From: Siphonodentalium dalli
Taxonomy: Eukaryota > Mollusca > Scaphopoda > Gadilida > Siphonodentaliidae
NCBI GenBank assembly: GCA_032622095.1
Contig: CP136067.1
Span: forward strand, 74,366,705-74,430,704
Direction of reading: 5' to 3'
Length of the DNA: 64,000 bases
Shown piece by piece: positions 38,901 through 50,900 of the stretch (positions are counted from its first letter, which is position 1; each line of letters opens with the position of its first letter). The position numbers and the translations under genes are program-made. Under the pieces are notes generated by a model that did no database searches, was not told where the DNA came from, and worked only from the letters and a program-made list of their open reading frames with translations.

Positions 38901-41900
38901 ACACGATGTGTAAATGGGTTTGTCGATACGGCACTCGTGCTGTCGCGCCTCAAGTTCTATCCTTCCGCGACAGCACGAGTGCCGTATCGACAAACCCATT
39001 TACACATCGTGTCGTTCTGTGTTTATTACAGGCTTCGCGTCCTAGAATCCGTGCATTAAAAATACAGGATTAGAAGGTTTATTTAGGTTCATACAGGGCG
39101 TGTTTGTCATGTGTGATGATTCTTTTATTTAAATAGTTCCAGTTTCGTGGTTGAGGCGAACGTCATGTAGAAATTTAAGCCTTCTTAGGCATCATTATTC
39201 CACTAGGGCCATATCACGCCGTATCCCGCTGTTCTTGTTCGATATATGTTAACTAAACAGGAAATAATTATTTCGTATTATCCCGTATTATAGAGAAGAT
39301 ATGTTTTACAAAGGTCATAACAATCTCGTATGCCCCTTGTAAAACTTATATTATCCCGCAAAAATTGTCGTCGCTATATAGAGAAGATATGTTTTACAAA
39401 GGTCATAACAATCTCGTATGCCCGTGTAAAACTTATATTATCCCGCAAAAATTGTCGTCGCTATATAGAGAAGATATGTTTTACAAGGGCCATAAGAATC
39501 TCGTATGCCCCGTGTAAAACTTATATTATCCCGCAAAAATTGTCGTCGCTATATAGAGAAGATATGTTTTACAAGGGCCATAACAATCTCGTATGCCCCG
39601 TGTAAAACTTATATTATCCCGCAAAAATTGTCGTCGCTTTATAAAGAAGACAGATTTTACAAAGGTCATAACAATCTCGTATGCCCCGTGTAAAACTTAT
39701 ATTATTCCGCAAAAATTGTCGTCGCTATATAGAGAAGATATGTTTTACAAGGGTCATAACAATCTCGTATGCCCCGTGTAAAACTTATATTATCCCGCAA
39801 AAATTGTCGTCGCTATATAGAGAAGATATGTTTTACAAGGGTCATAACAATCTCGTATGCCCCGTATAAAACTTATATTATCCCGCAAAAATTGTCGTCG
39901 CTATATAGAGAAGATATGTTTTACAAGGGTCATAACAATCTCGTATGCCCCGTGTAAAACTTATATTATCCGGCAAAAATTGTCGTCGCCTTATAAAGAA
40001 GACAGATTTGACAAAGGTCATAGCAATATCGTATGCCCCATGTAAAACTTATATTATCCCGCAAAAATTGTATAAGCAGTCTAACAAAATAGAGTTACTG
40101 TTCGTGGCTCATTTCCGCGCTTTATGTCGGTGGGACTATCTTGTTAGTAGAGACGGGGATAAATACATTACACGGCTTGTTCAGGGGGGATACGGTGTGG
40201 TATGCCCCGGTCGACTCTCGTACCCCCCTCGGCTATCGCCTCGGGGGATACGAGCCTCTACCGGGGCATACCACACCGTATTCCCCCTCAACAAGCCGTG
40301 TAACTTATAATCTACCCTGGTATCCCTGGGTACATGTACCAATGTGTATCAGGGTACAGGTCCCCTGATATATCATGGTACAGGTCCTAATGTGAAAAGT
40401 AGAGTATTTAAGTTGACATTATAAACATGAAATCTAATATATATTTTGAAGACCTCTGTCTGTATGTCTGTCTGTATGTATGTATGTATGTATGTCATTT
40501 ATACAAATCTACGATTCTCGACCGATCGGGACGAAACTTGGTAGGTGTGTGTAGTTTGACCAGGCGGTCGTCGTTGTCATACTGGCGAGCCCGTGTGATG
40601 CCCGTGCAGCGCATGCGCAGACCAGATCTCGGAAACGGGTGGAGCTATCGACTTGAAATTTGGTATGTGAATGTATCTTGCCCCGGGTACGAATTTTATC
40701 GGGTCGCCGAGCCCGTGCAACACCAGCTTCGCGCATGCGCAGACCGGATCTCGGAAACGGGTGGAGCTATCGACTTGAAAGTTGGTTTTTGAATAGCCCG
40801 GACAACGTCGGGCTCATCGGCTAGTATGTTATATAATACTTACCAATATTAGATGATGAAAACAGCAGAAGATAAGTTTGATGAATACAGTAGAAACACA
40901 AATAATAACGATGAGAATAAACACAACAAGTGAAGAATGATTCTTGACAGTCGGTCGTTGATTTCTGAACTCACGAATTCACAGAACATGTGCCTCGTGT
41001 AACTCCGGTAACTTCCGGAAGTAGAATCTCCACAGAATCCTATACACTATTTATAAGTTCACAACAGTCCCCTGATATATCAGGGTACTTGTCCCCTGAT
41101 ATACCAAGGTACTAGTTATGTCCCCAGGTATATCAGGGTACTAGTCCCCTGATATATCAGGATACTTTTAATAATGATATGTTCTTCCCCAACATCAAAA
41201 TGATTGCCACTTGAATTAGTAAGGTAATGCATTCATTGGAGTGATATAATAACGCTATCAGCTATATTTGCACGGTATATTGCAATTCCGGGTAATTGCT
41301 TAGCAACCGTTGCTAGGGAGTAATTAAATGACAGTATATCCATATCTTAAAATAATCTCTGATTTACCAGGAATCCTCCATGCGAAGTTTCAGGTGCATA
41401 ACCAATTTTAAGCATTACCAACAACATGTGTCCAAATTGTGTCCAAAAACGGTAGATTGTCGTGGGAGACCAAAAACGTGTTGTCACAATTCAGTCATGC
41501 ACTGTCGGGTATATGCCGAGCAACCGTTGCTACCACTTTTCGTAAGAAATGTACCCCTTTTAATAAATGATATGCTCTTCCCCAACATCGAAATGATTGT
41601 CACTTGAATCAGTAAGGTAATAAATTAATTCGAGTGAAATAATAACGCTATCAGCTATATTTGCATGGCATATTGCAATTTGGGGTAACTGCTTAGCAAC
41701 CGTTGCCATGACGTAATTAATTGACAGTACATCCCTATCTTAAAATAATATCTGATTTACCAGGAATCCTTCATGCGAAGTTTCAGGTGCATAACCAATT
41801 TTAAACATTACCAACACCATGTGTCCAAATTGTGTCCAAACGGTAGATTGTCTTGGGAGACCAAAACGTTTTCCCACAATTCAGTCACTTTCGGGTATAT

Positions 41901-44900
41901 GCTTAGCAACCGTTGCTACCTATTTTCGCAAGAAATGTACCATTTTTGGCCAAATATATGTCCAGCCCCACCAGCACGATAATTGCCACTTCGAATTAGC
42001 AAGATAACGCATCAATTGGCATGAAGTATTAATCCCATCAGATGTATATGCATTATATATTACAATTTGGGTAGTTGCCTAGCAACGGTTGCTACGGAGT
42101 ATATGATTGACAATGCATACCTATCTTAAAATAATCACTTATATATCAATAACCACTATGTAAAGTTTTCGGGTACATAACCGATGTTGACCATTACAAA
42201 CCCCAGGTGTTAAAATGTGCACGCAATATGGCAGAATATATCCCAGGGACCCAGGGTCAGGGTGCCAAATGATACAGGGTGCCAGTGTTGAAAGGGTTAA
42301 GGAAGGACTGGAAGAGGGAAGTATGGATGAAAATCATTTCTTTTGTCCCCCGAACTTTGAAAAAGTCGGGGGGCAATTAGGCAACTGACTGATGTAGTTC
42401 AAGTATTTGACCATTAAAATGAAGTATCATCGGAACGAATAAACTCCTGAAAAACATGCGCATAGTAACAGATGGATCATGCCAGAGATGTCATGCAAAC
42501 GACGAAACTATTATTCATATTTTCTACGATTGTCCCATGGTAAAGTCTTTTTTGAAAGATGTTGAAGCTTGGTTCGCAAAATCCGGTATATATATTTCCA
42601 CATGAAAGGAAAGTTTGCTCCTACCACCCACAGCAGGCAACAAAAACAAAACAAGAGGTGTGCACTCGCGTGCTAGCATACCCCCACCATGGCAAATTCA
42701 ACCCGCATTATCCGTAAACCCAACAAAAAAGATTTTTAACTTTAAAGAAAAATTTGGCTTAATAATATCGATATGGTGTCGCAAAAAGCTTGTACAGAAA
42801 AAAATATTCAAATTGGTTCCTCTTTGTTCGAATGATTGCAGAAACCCAAAAAAGGGTAGAAAATGAAACAACTGACCTGTTATCATCCGGAAACCAAAAC
42901 TGTTGTAAAAATCATTGTTCCGAACCCATATTCGAAGAAAAATATCCTAACTTGATAGCATCCACAAAAACAAAATCCCAAAATTTTCTAATTCAAAATA
43001 AGTCGAAAATGAAGTGTAATGTTAGGAAAAACAGTCCGAGCCAACCCTGAGCCGCACCATGTAGAGAGGGTATTGTGAGAAGTATACCAAAAATTATTGA
43101 AATCGGTTCATATTTGTTAAAGTTATTAAGTTGGAAAGTAAAGCGTAACTTAAAAAAAGAAAGTCGGACCGCACCGCAATTAGCATCATGCGGAGAGGCG
43201 GTCCTAAGGAGATTACATACAAAAAATTATTGAAATCGGTTCATAGTTGTTCGAGTTATGAGGACGGACGGACGGACGGAGGGAGAAAGTGTGACGGACA
43301 GACGCAAGAAAGTGTGACGGACAGACGCAGTCAATCCAGTATACCCCCCATTTTCTTCGAAAGTAGGGGTATAATAACTACCACACTGATCACACTATTG
43401 AAGTACTATATTTATAAAACAAAGTTCACCCCGGATGTCATGTCTTTAAAGTCATATATTTTGGAAATTAAGAATAGATGTAGAATTGAACGGATTATAT
43501 AGCTCTTAACAATGACCATATCCACAAATTCGACTACTGGTATCCAGTTATGATAGCAGTCAACGAAATGTAGTAATCATATGAATAGTGTACGAATAAG
43601 CCAATGTCTCCAGCTAGATTTTTGTTTGCATACAAAAAGAACATGATACAGTGATAAGAGTAATACATTTATCTATATATTTATCTATCTATGTAACCGT
43701 ACAATACTATTTATTTCAACTTACTTCTTGATTTATTTTACTTCATGTTATTAGAGGCAACGCATGAGAATAGTCCACTAAGTTAACTGTAAAAGAGCAT
43801 ACCACATATACGAATTTATCGTGAAAATAAATGAGCACCACCCCCCCCCCCCCTCAACCACCCACCCAACCTCTTCTTTATATTTCTGATTGATATTATC
43901 ATTTTAACACATGTGTCAATATACATTGTAAACGCATTGCTATATGTTTGTGTATATTGAAGTTAATATGTAAATAAAGATATAATAAAAAATAAAAAAA
44001 ATGAAAGTGTCAATGACACTGTAGCTCAACTTTGTAAAGAAGGTAATTTTTTTGTGATTGGCAATGAATAGAGAGATTAAAAAGGAGTGTAAAAAAGTGA
44101 GCAGTAAAGGATTTAGTCATACACAGAGTAAAATCCAAGATGGCAGCTGGTGGCCATGTTTTTTGTCCGAATGACCCCAAAATGACTCTTTCCCATCAAC
44201 AGCCATGAAAAATTTCATGATGATCAGACTAAAGGTACGACCTGTAGCCCGTGCTAAAGGATTTAGTCATACAAGAGTAAAATCCAAGATGGCTGCTGCG
44301 GCCATGTTTTTTGGCTGAATGACCCCAAAATTAATTGTTCCCATCTACTTGTCAATATTAACATCCATGACAAATTTCATGATGATCAGACGAACAGTAC
44401 CTGTGGCCCGTGCTAATGGATTGAATTTTGAAATCAAAGATGGCCGCTGGCGGCCATGTTTTACGTCCGAATGACCCCAAAATGACTCGTTCCCATCTAC
44501 ATTCCAATTTCAACAGCCATGAAAAATTTCATGATGATCAGACTCAAGGTACGACCTGTAGTCCATGCTAAAAGATTTAGTCATACAAAGAGTAAAATCC
44601 AAGATGGCTGCTGGCGGCCATGTTTTTTGGCCGAATGACCCCAAAATGACTTGTTCCCATCTACATGTCATTGTTAACATCCATGACAAATTTATGATGA
44701 TCAGACTAAAGGTACAACCTGTAGCCCGTGCTAAAGAATTTAGTCATACAAAGAGTAAAATCCATGATGGCTGCTGACGGCCATGAGTTTTGGCCGAATG
44801 ACCCCAAAATTACTTGTTCCCATCTACATGTCAATATTAACATCCATGACAAATTTCATGATGATCAGACGAACAGTACGGCCTGTGGCCCGTGCTAATG

Positions 44901-47900
44901 GATTAAATTTTGAAATCAAAGATGGCTGCTGGCGGCCATGTTTTTTGTCCGAATGACCCCAAAATGACTCGTTACCATCTACATTCCAATTTCAACAGCC
45001 ATGACAAATTTCATGATGATCAGACTAAAGGTACGACCTGTAGCCCGTGCTAAAGGATTTAGTCATACAAAGAGTAAAATCCAAGATGGCTGCTGGCGGC
45101 CATGTTTTTTGCCCGAATGACCCAAAAATGACTCGTTCCCATCTACATGTCATTGTTAACATCCATGACAATTTTATGATGATCCAACCAAAGGTACGAC
45201 CTGTAGCCCGTGTCAAAGAATTTAGTCATGCAAAGAGTAAAATCTAAGATGGCTGCCGGCGGCCATGTTTTTTGGCCGAATGACCCCAAAATAACTCGTT
45301 CCCATCTACATGTCAATATTAACATCCATGACAAATTTCATGACAATAAAACGAACAGTACGGCCTGTATCCCGTGCTACTGGATTGAATTTTGAAATCC
45401 AAGATGGCCACTGGCGGTCATGTTTTTTTTCCGAATGACCCCAAAATGACTCGTTCCCATCTACATGCCAATGTCAACATCCATGACAAATTTCATAATA
45501 ATCAGACCAAAGGTACGAACTGTAGCCCGTGCTAAAGGAAATCGTTGACGAATCACACACACACACAAGCACACACACACACAGACGACGGATACCAAGC
45601 CATGGCAAAAGCTCAAACTTTACAAAGTAAAGTTGAAAAAAAAAAAATGAAGTATTAATGCAAATAAGGCAATCCTCGTCACATAATGGCATGCAAATAT
45701 CCCATTCACTGAGTTTGACAAATCTAATGAATTTCATTTATCTCAGACAAAAACATGTTTGTTGAAAAAAAATAGCATTTTCAATAGTTAATACATATTC
45801 ATTAATAAGATACTTTTAATACACACTGAACTACATGGAACCTTTAAGATAAACTTAGATTTAATGCTCACCTATAACAATGTCTTCATCTGTGAGCAAA
45901 ACAGCAACTTTATACTGGTTATGGTGAAGCACATTCGTAAGAAACTGTAGGTTTGTCTTCAAAGAAACTGACCTGATAGGTTCAACTGTCAGCTGAATAA
46001 TAATGGAATATTATTATTTTTATATTGTTTATTTAGCTCCTTGTCAGATATATATTAACTGCTGGTTAGAGTGGAAACAAAACGTATCTTGACTGTGCAC
46101 AGACATTACTTTGCGAGGGAATTTCCCAATAAAGCAGAACAAAACTGTTGTCAGAGACAAAACGAATAAGTCATATGTTTGTCGATCACTGATTAGATAT
46201 AAAGGCAGGTGATAATAGTGTTAATAGAGTGACATCCATAGCTATTGTGAGGCGTAATAGTTGCATATCAAACAGTTAGTAGCTATAGTGAGGCTTAACA
46301 GTTGCACATCATAGAGTTAATAACTAGAGTGAGACTTAATAGTTGCATATCATATAGTTAATAACTAGAGTGAGGCTTAATGGTTGCATATCATATAAAT
46401 AATAGCTATAGTGAGGCTTAATAGTTGCATATCATATAGTTAATAGCGATAGTGTGGCTTAATGGTTGCATATCATAAAGATAAGAGCTATATTGAGGCT
46501 TACTGAAAGAAATATTGTATTGGGTCACTAATTTAGCCAGTCTTGTCTCCCAATGTGCATGCATCAATGTTAAAATTAACACAGGTAATAGAAGTTATAT
46601 GAAAGAGACAAACAGATAATACATCAGTCTCTTTGAAAAAAACGACGATAATCCTAACGGATGTACGTCTCGAGATGTGTCCATTATATTTCATCATGAT
46701 TTCTACAACGACGCGGCATTCCAAACAAGACGTAATAAACCATTTCCAAATATGCTGTTAAAAACACAACACCATGCAAAAGAATAATCAGTCACGAATA
46801 TCGTTGAGTGACAAACCTATATTGCGATGAGTAAAATGAATTATGGATATATTGCCTGTATTAAGTTTTCCAACAATTGTTGAGTTTGACAATGCGTGAG
46901 AAACTTGTCAACACGTCATTGACCTCTGATCTGTGAAGTGATCTGTTATGCCAGAAACCAATGAAATCATACGCATGCTTCGCAACTCTCTGATGAGATG
47001 GAGGGAATCCCATCAATTCATTAACTGATTACGAATGAGATATCCAGAGATGTAAATATTTTAAAATTTCCGTTGGCTTTTTAAAGAGACTGATAATACA
47101 TGTGCAGAAGGGTTCCTAACAGTATGGCCTGTAATGGATTGAATTTTGAAATCCAAGATGGCCACTGGCGCCCATGTTTTTTTGCCAAATGATCCCAAAA
47201 TTACTCATTCCCATCTACATATAAATTATAAATGTCAATAGCCATGACAATTTAATAATGATCCGACCAAAGGTATGACTTGTAGCCTGTGCCAAAGGAT
47301 TTAGTCATGCAAAGAGTATATAAGATGGCTGCCGGTGGCCATGTTGTATGGCCGAATGACCCCAAAATAACTCGTCCCATCTACATATCAATGTTAACAT
47401 CCATGACACATTTCATGATGGTCCGACCAAAGGTACGACCTGCAGCCCATGCCAAAGGATTTAGTCATGTAAAGAGTAAAATACAAGATGGCTGCTGACC
47501 TGTAGCCCGTGATAATGGATTGAATTTTGAAACCCAAGATGGCCACTAGCGACCATGTTTTTTTGCCAAATGACCCCAAAATGACTCATTCCCATTTAAA
47601 TGTCAATGTCAACAGCCACGAAAAGTTTAATAATGATCCGACCAAAGGTACGACCCATGCTAATGGAAATTGTTGATGGACATCTCCAAGCACACACACA
47701 TGAAGGTTACCAAGCCATGGCAATAGCTCAAACTTTACACGTAAAGTTAACCTAAAAATGGTAAGCTCCCATCTAGAGGTCACCCCAAGGAACCATATGA
47801 AGTTGGGTGACGATTGGATGAGGGATGTAGCCTGTAAGGTGTGCCAAAAGATTTAGTGATGCAAGAAGTAAAATCCAAAATGGCTCTCGGCAGCCATATT

Positions 47901-50900
47901 TTCGGAAAAAAATGGTAAACTCCCATCTAGAAGTCACCCCAATGATCCATATGAAGGCTGGTGATGATCGGGTGAGGGATGTGGCCTGTAGGGTGTGCTA
48001 TTGGATTTGAAACTGAAATCAAAGATGGCCACTGGCAGCCATGTTTTTTAATGAAATTCTGAAAAAATGGTAAGTTCCCATCTAAAAGTCAACCCAATGA
48101 TCCATACGAAGTTTGGTGTTGATCGAATGAGGGACGTGGCCTGTAGGGTGTGCCAATGGACGAACGAAGGACCAACCCATGGCAATAGCTCAAACTTGTC
48201 AAATTGAGATAAAAAACCATCTCAAGATATTATCACTTTACTAGTAATATTTTAGTTTATACAATAACGAAAAGATGAGAAATAAACTTTTTCCCGAGAA
48301 AAAGTTATTTATTTGAGCCAGGGTTGGGATGGGGATATATCCAAATCAGTAGATGATGTCATCTGGAGGTTATTTCCAGGTCTAGACACCCCAACCACAA
48401 CCTTGACTCAGACAACTCATATCGGGTGGATTCCAATTTTCACTTTCCCCAAAAAATATCATGGCACAGATCTTTCCGGTTTGTAAACAATGAAACAAGC
48501 CCTTTAATTAAGTAGAGTTAACAATTTAATTAAGTATAAGTTAATTTAGCAATTTTGAGCATTAATAAGGCACATATAGTTAATTAAAAAGAATACCTAC
48601 AGTTATTTATTTGAATACCTGAAACATCTCATTCGTGTCTGGAAAGAAATATCAAATTTTCCCTTGCTGCTGCGCGAAAATTTGAAATTTGATTCCAGAC
48701 ACGAATGAGATATTTTGGCATTCAAACAAATACTGTAGGTATTCTCAATAACCCTTTCTACACTAAAGCATCATTGATGTCCCATAGGACATGTTCAGAT
48801 AATAAGTTCAACAAACGACCATTTCCCTCAATAAATAGGGTTCCTTCTGCACTTTTATTTATCTGTCGTCAGCTTTTATCACCGTAATAGCTCTCCAAAT
48901 GAATAATAGATCATTCCAATGTACACTTTTTAACTGACTGGGAGAATCCATATAGTATTGAAAGAGTTATTTAACTCTTTCGTCAGCGAATTTACAGAGG
49001 TAAATTACCCATGACAACGGGTTTACAGCAGTTTATATGGAAATTCTTTGTCTTACATGTGGGGCATTCACACTAGTATTTATAGATGTGATAGGTAAGG
49101 ACACCCATATATTTTCGTGACCAGTGACAACTGCCCATCAATTTGCATTACCTGCCGATGGATGAAGTCATATAATTGTGATTATATCACCATGGTAATG
49201 CATGCCATGCGTGAACAGGTGCGTAAATAGATTTGAACTCAATATACTCTGTTACAGATAACTTTATTTGCAATATTTCACCACATAAGTATATTCACAT
49301 TCAACTAGTTAGCATTATATCCATCACATGTCATAATTTTAGCATATGTGGTGATTAGGAATGCAACTAGAAGGTTACAATGAGCATAATGATGAGAACA
49401 GACCAATAGTATCTCCAAGAAGGCGTTATTTAACTGAAATAGATCCATTATCCCTCATTTAGGTCCACGGGTATTCAACTGTGATTATGCTAATGAATTA
49501 TGAGTAACTCTCCAAATACAACTGGCAATGATCTCATTGCCTTCCCAATAGGTTTATGGATGTCAATGGCATGCTTACAACATGCACTCGCAGCTATTAT
49601 TATTGAAGTAGCACTATTGCGTGGCACGGTGAATTTCGTAATATTACGGAGACGCAAGTCGGATACCACAAAGAACACGTCGTTGGAAAGGGCAACAATC
49701 TTTCTTTATTTTATAAACGAGTGTTGTCGACATGTGTTTGTGCTAAACAATAAAAACAATAATCAATTGGTACAATTGTATCTGATTAAAAACACCACAC
49801 ATGTCGGCATTGTTTCGTCAACTTTTTTTTGGAAAACCCAGTGAAACCCCAAAATAGTATTTGTGACGTTATACATGTGCCGTCTATATTTAGGCTGGGA
49901 ACATCTCATTGTGGCCGTATTTGTCAGGTCTGCGTGTTCAACAATCAATTAGTATTGATACAGAATATCACCCAAATGATATCTAAGTTGCCAACCAATA
50001 AAATCAATAGCATATTCCCGTAAACATGGTATTATTGCCTGTTATTCCCGAAAATTATTCTCTGCCCGCTAAAGCGGGCTGCGGTGGTGAACTTAAATTA
50101 CGTCAGGCCCGCTAGCAGGCTGCGGTGTTGAAAGAGTTAAGATACATAAATCCATAAGACGTTACCGTTGTAAACCAACTGTTTAAGCAGTTGCTAATTT
50201 GATACGGTCCCTTACATGGTCACCTTTTAGATAACATAATTGAAAAAATAGACACGGTTTGCAGGCAGGTGAAGACAGAGCAGTGTATCGATGGTCGAAA
50301 TGTTAGGGGACCTGTATCAATCTTTGTATCCTCCAAGCATGTATCGCGACACATCATTAGATCAATGTATCGTTACACCCCTACAGACTTTTGACACAGG
50401 TTCCTGTGGTGTTATTGTTAAGTTCCAAACGAGAAATTCCGTAAAGGAAAAGCAAAATATGCGAAATGTTGAAGACAATCTCCCAATTTAACGCAAACAT
50501 GGTGTTCTTTCCTGCAAATGTTGTTATATTTTCCAGAAATTTTCTGCAAATGTCGTGTTGTTTTACGTAATAATTCCGCAAACAGATTTCCGTAATTTTG
50601 CGGACACTTTTGAGACGCTCCATTAGGTCAGATATTCGATTACTGATCTCGCTCTTATGATTCGACATGCACTCACCTCAGAATGAGTAGAAATATCTGA
50701 TGTGATATTGTACTCAACATATCCTGTGCCAACAGTTATTGCTGTTCCAATCCCTCTATATCGGTCTATGGACATGATGCCAGATGAGCTAAACCAAGAA
50801 CCTTGGTGACCTAGAAATAAATGAGGCATGGAGATTAATTTGAGAAAGATCTTTCGTGGCCTGACAATAGATTGAGACATGGAGATTAAAGGGCCAGTTA

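Larger units (their letters stand above)
35919..42300 (+). mobile_element. Autonomous piggyBac element, 6.4 kb
   Basis: TTAACCCTTTCAACAC (from 35919) is matched by its exact inverse ending at 42300, a 16-bp terminal repeat including the TTAA target. It contains the intact transposase near its left end. The length, more than twice the usual 2.4-3 kb, comes from a hairpin (38891-39022), an 88-bp satellite, a second hairpin, a Helitron-like piece and a repeated right-end region. An alternative is that the true right end was lost and 42300 belongs to a sister copy. Confidence 0.75.
42380..44003 (+). mobile_element. 5'-truncated non-LTR retrotransposon (LINE)
   Basis: 42424-42604 encodes ...NKLLKNMRIVTDGSCQRCH and ANDETIIHIFYDCPMVKSFL, the zf-RVT pattern (C-x2-C...ET..H.F..C) at the end of LINE reverse transcriptases. 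After an insertion (42651-43374) coding resumes with LITLLKYYIYKTKFTPDVM and ends KNRCRIERII at a stop (43502). A ~480-bp 3' UTR ends in an A-rich tail with AATAAA-type words (43970-44003). A stop at about 42603 and the insertion make it a dead copy. The 5' limit is approximate. Confidence 0.75.

Noticed and set aside
39330-40045. A ladder of seven overlapping ~62-residue open frames
   Set aside because: They repeat every 88 bp and are the satellite read in shifting frames, not genes.
50285-50390. hAT element from 'cagtgtatcgatgg' to 'tgtatcgttacacccc'
   Set aside because: The ends look hAT-like, but no 8-bp duplication was found; left as a weak trace.
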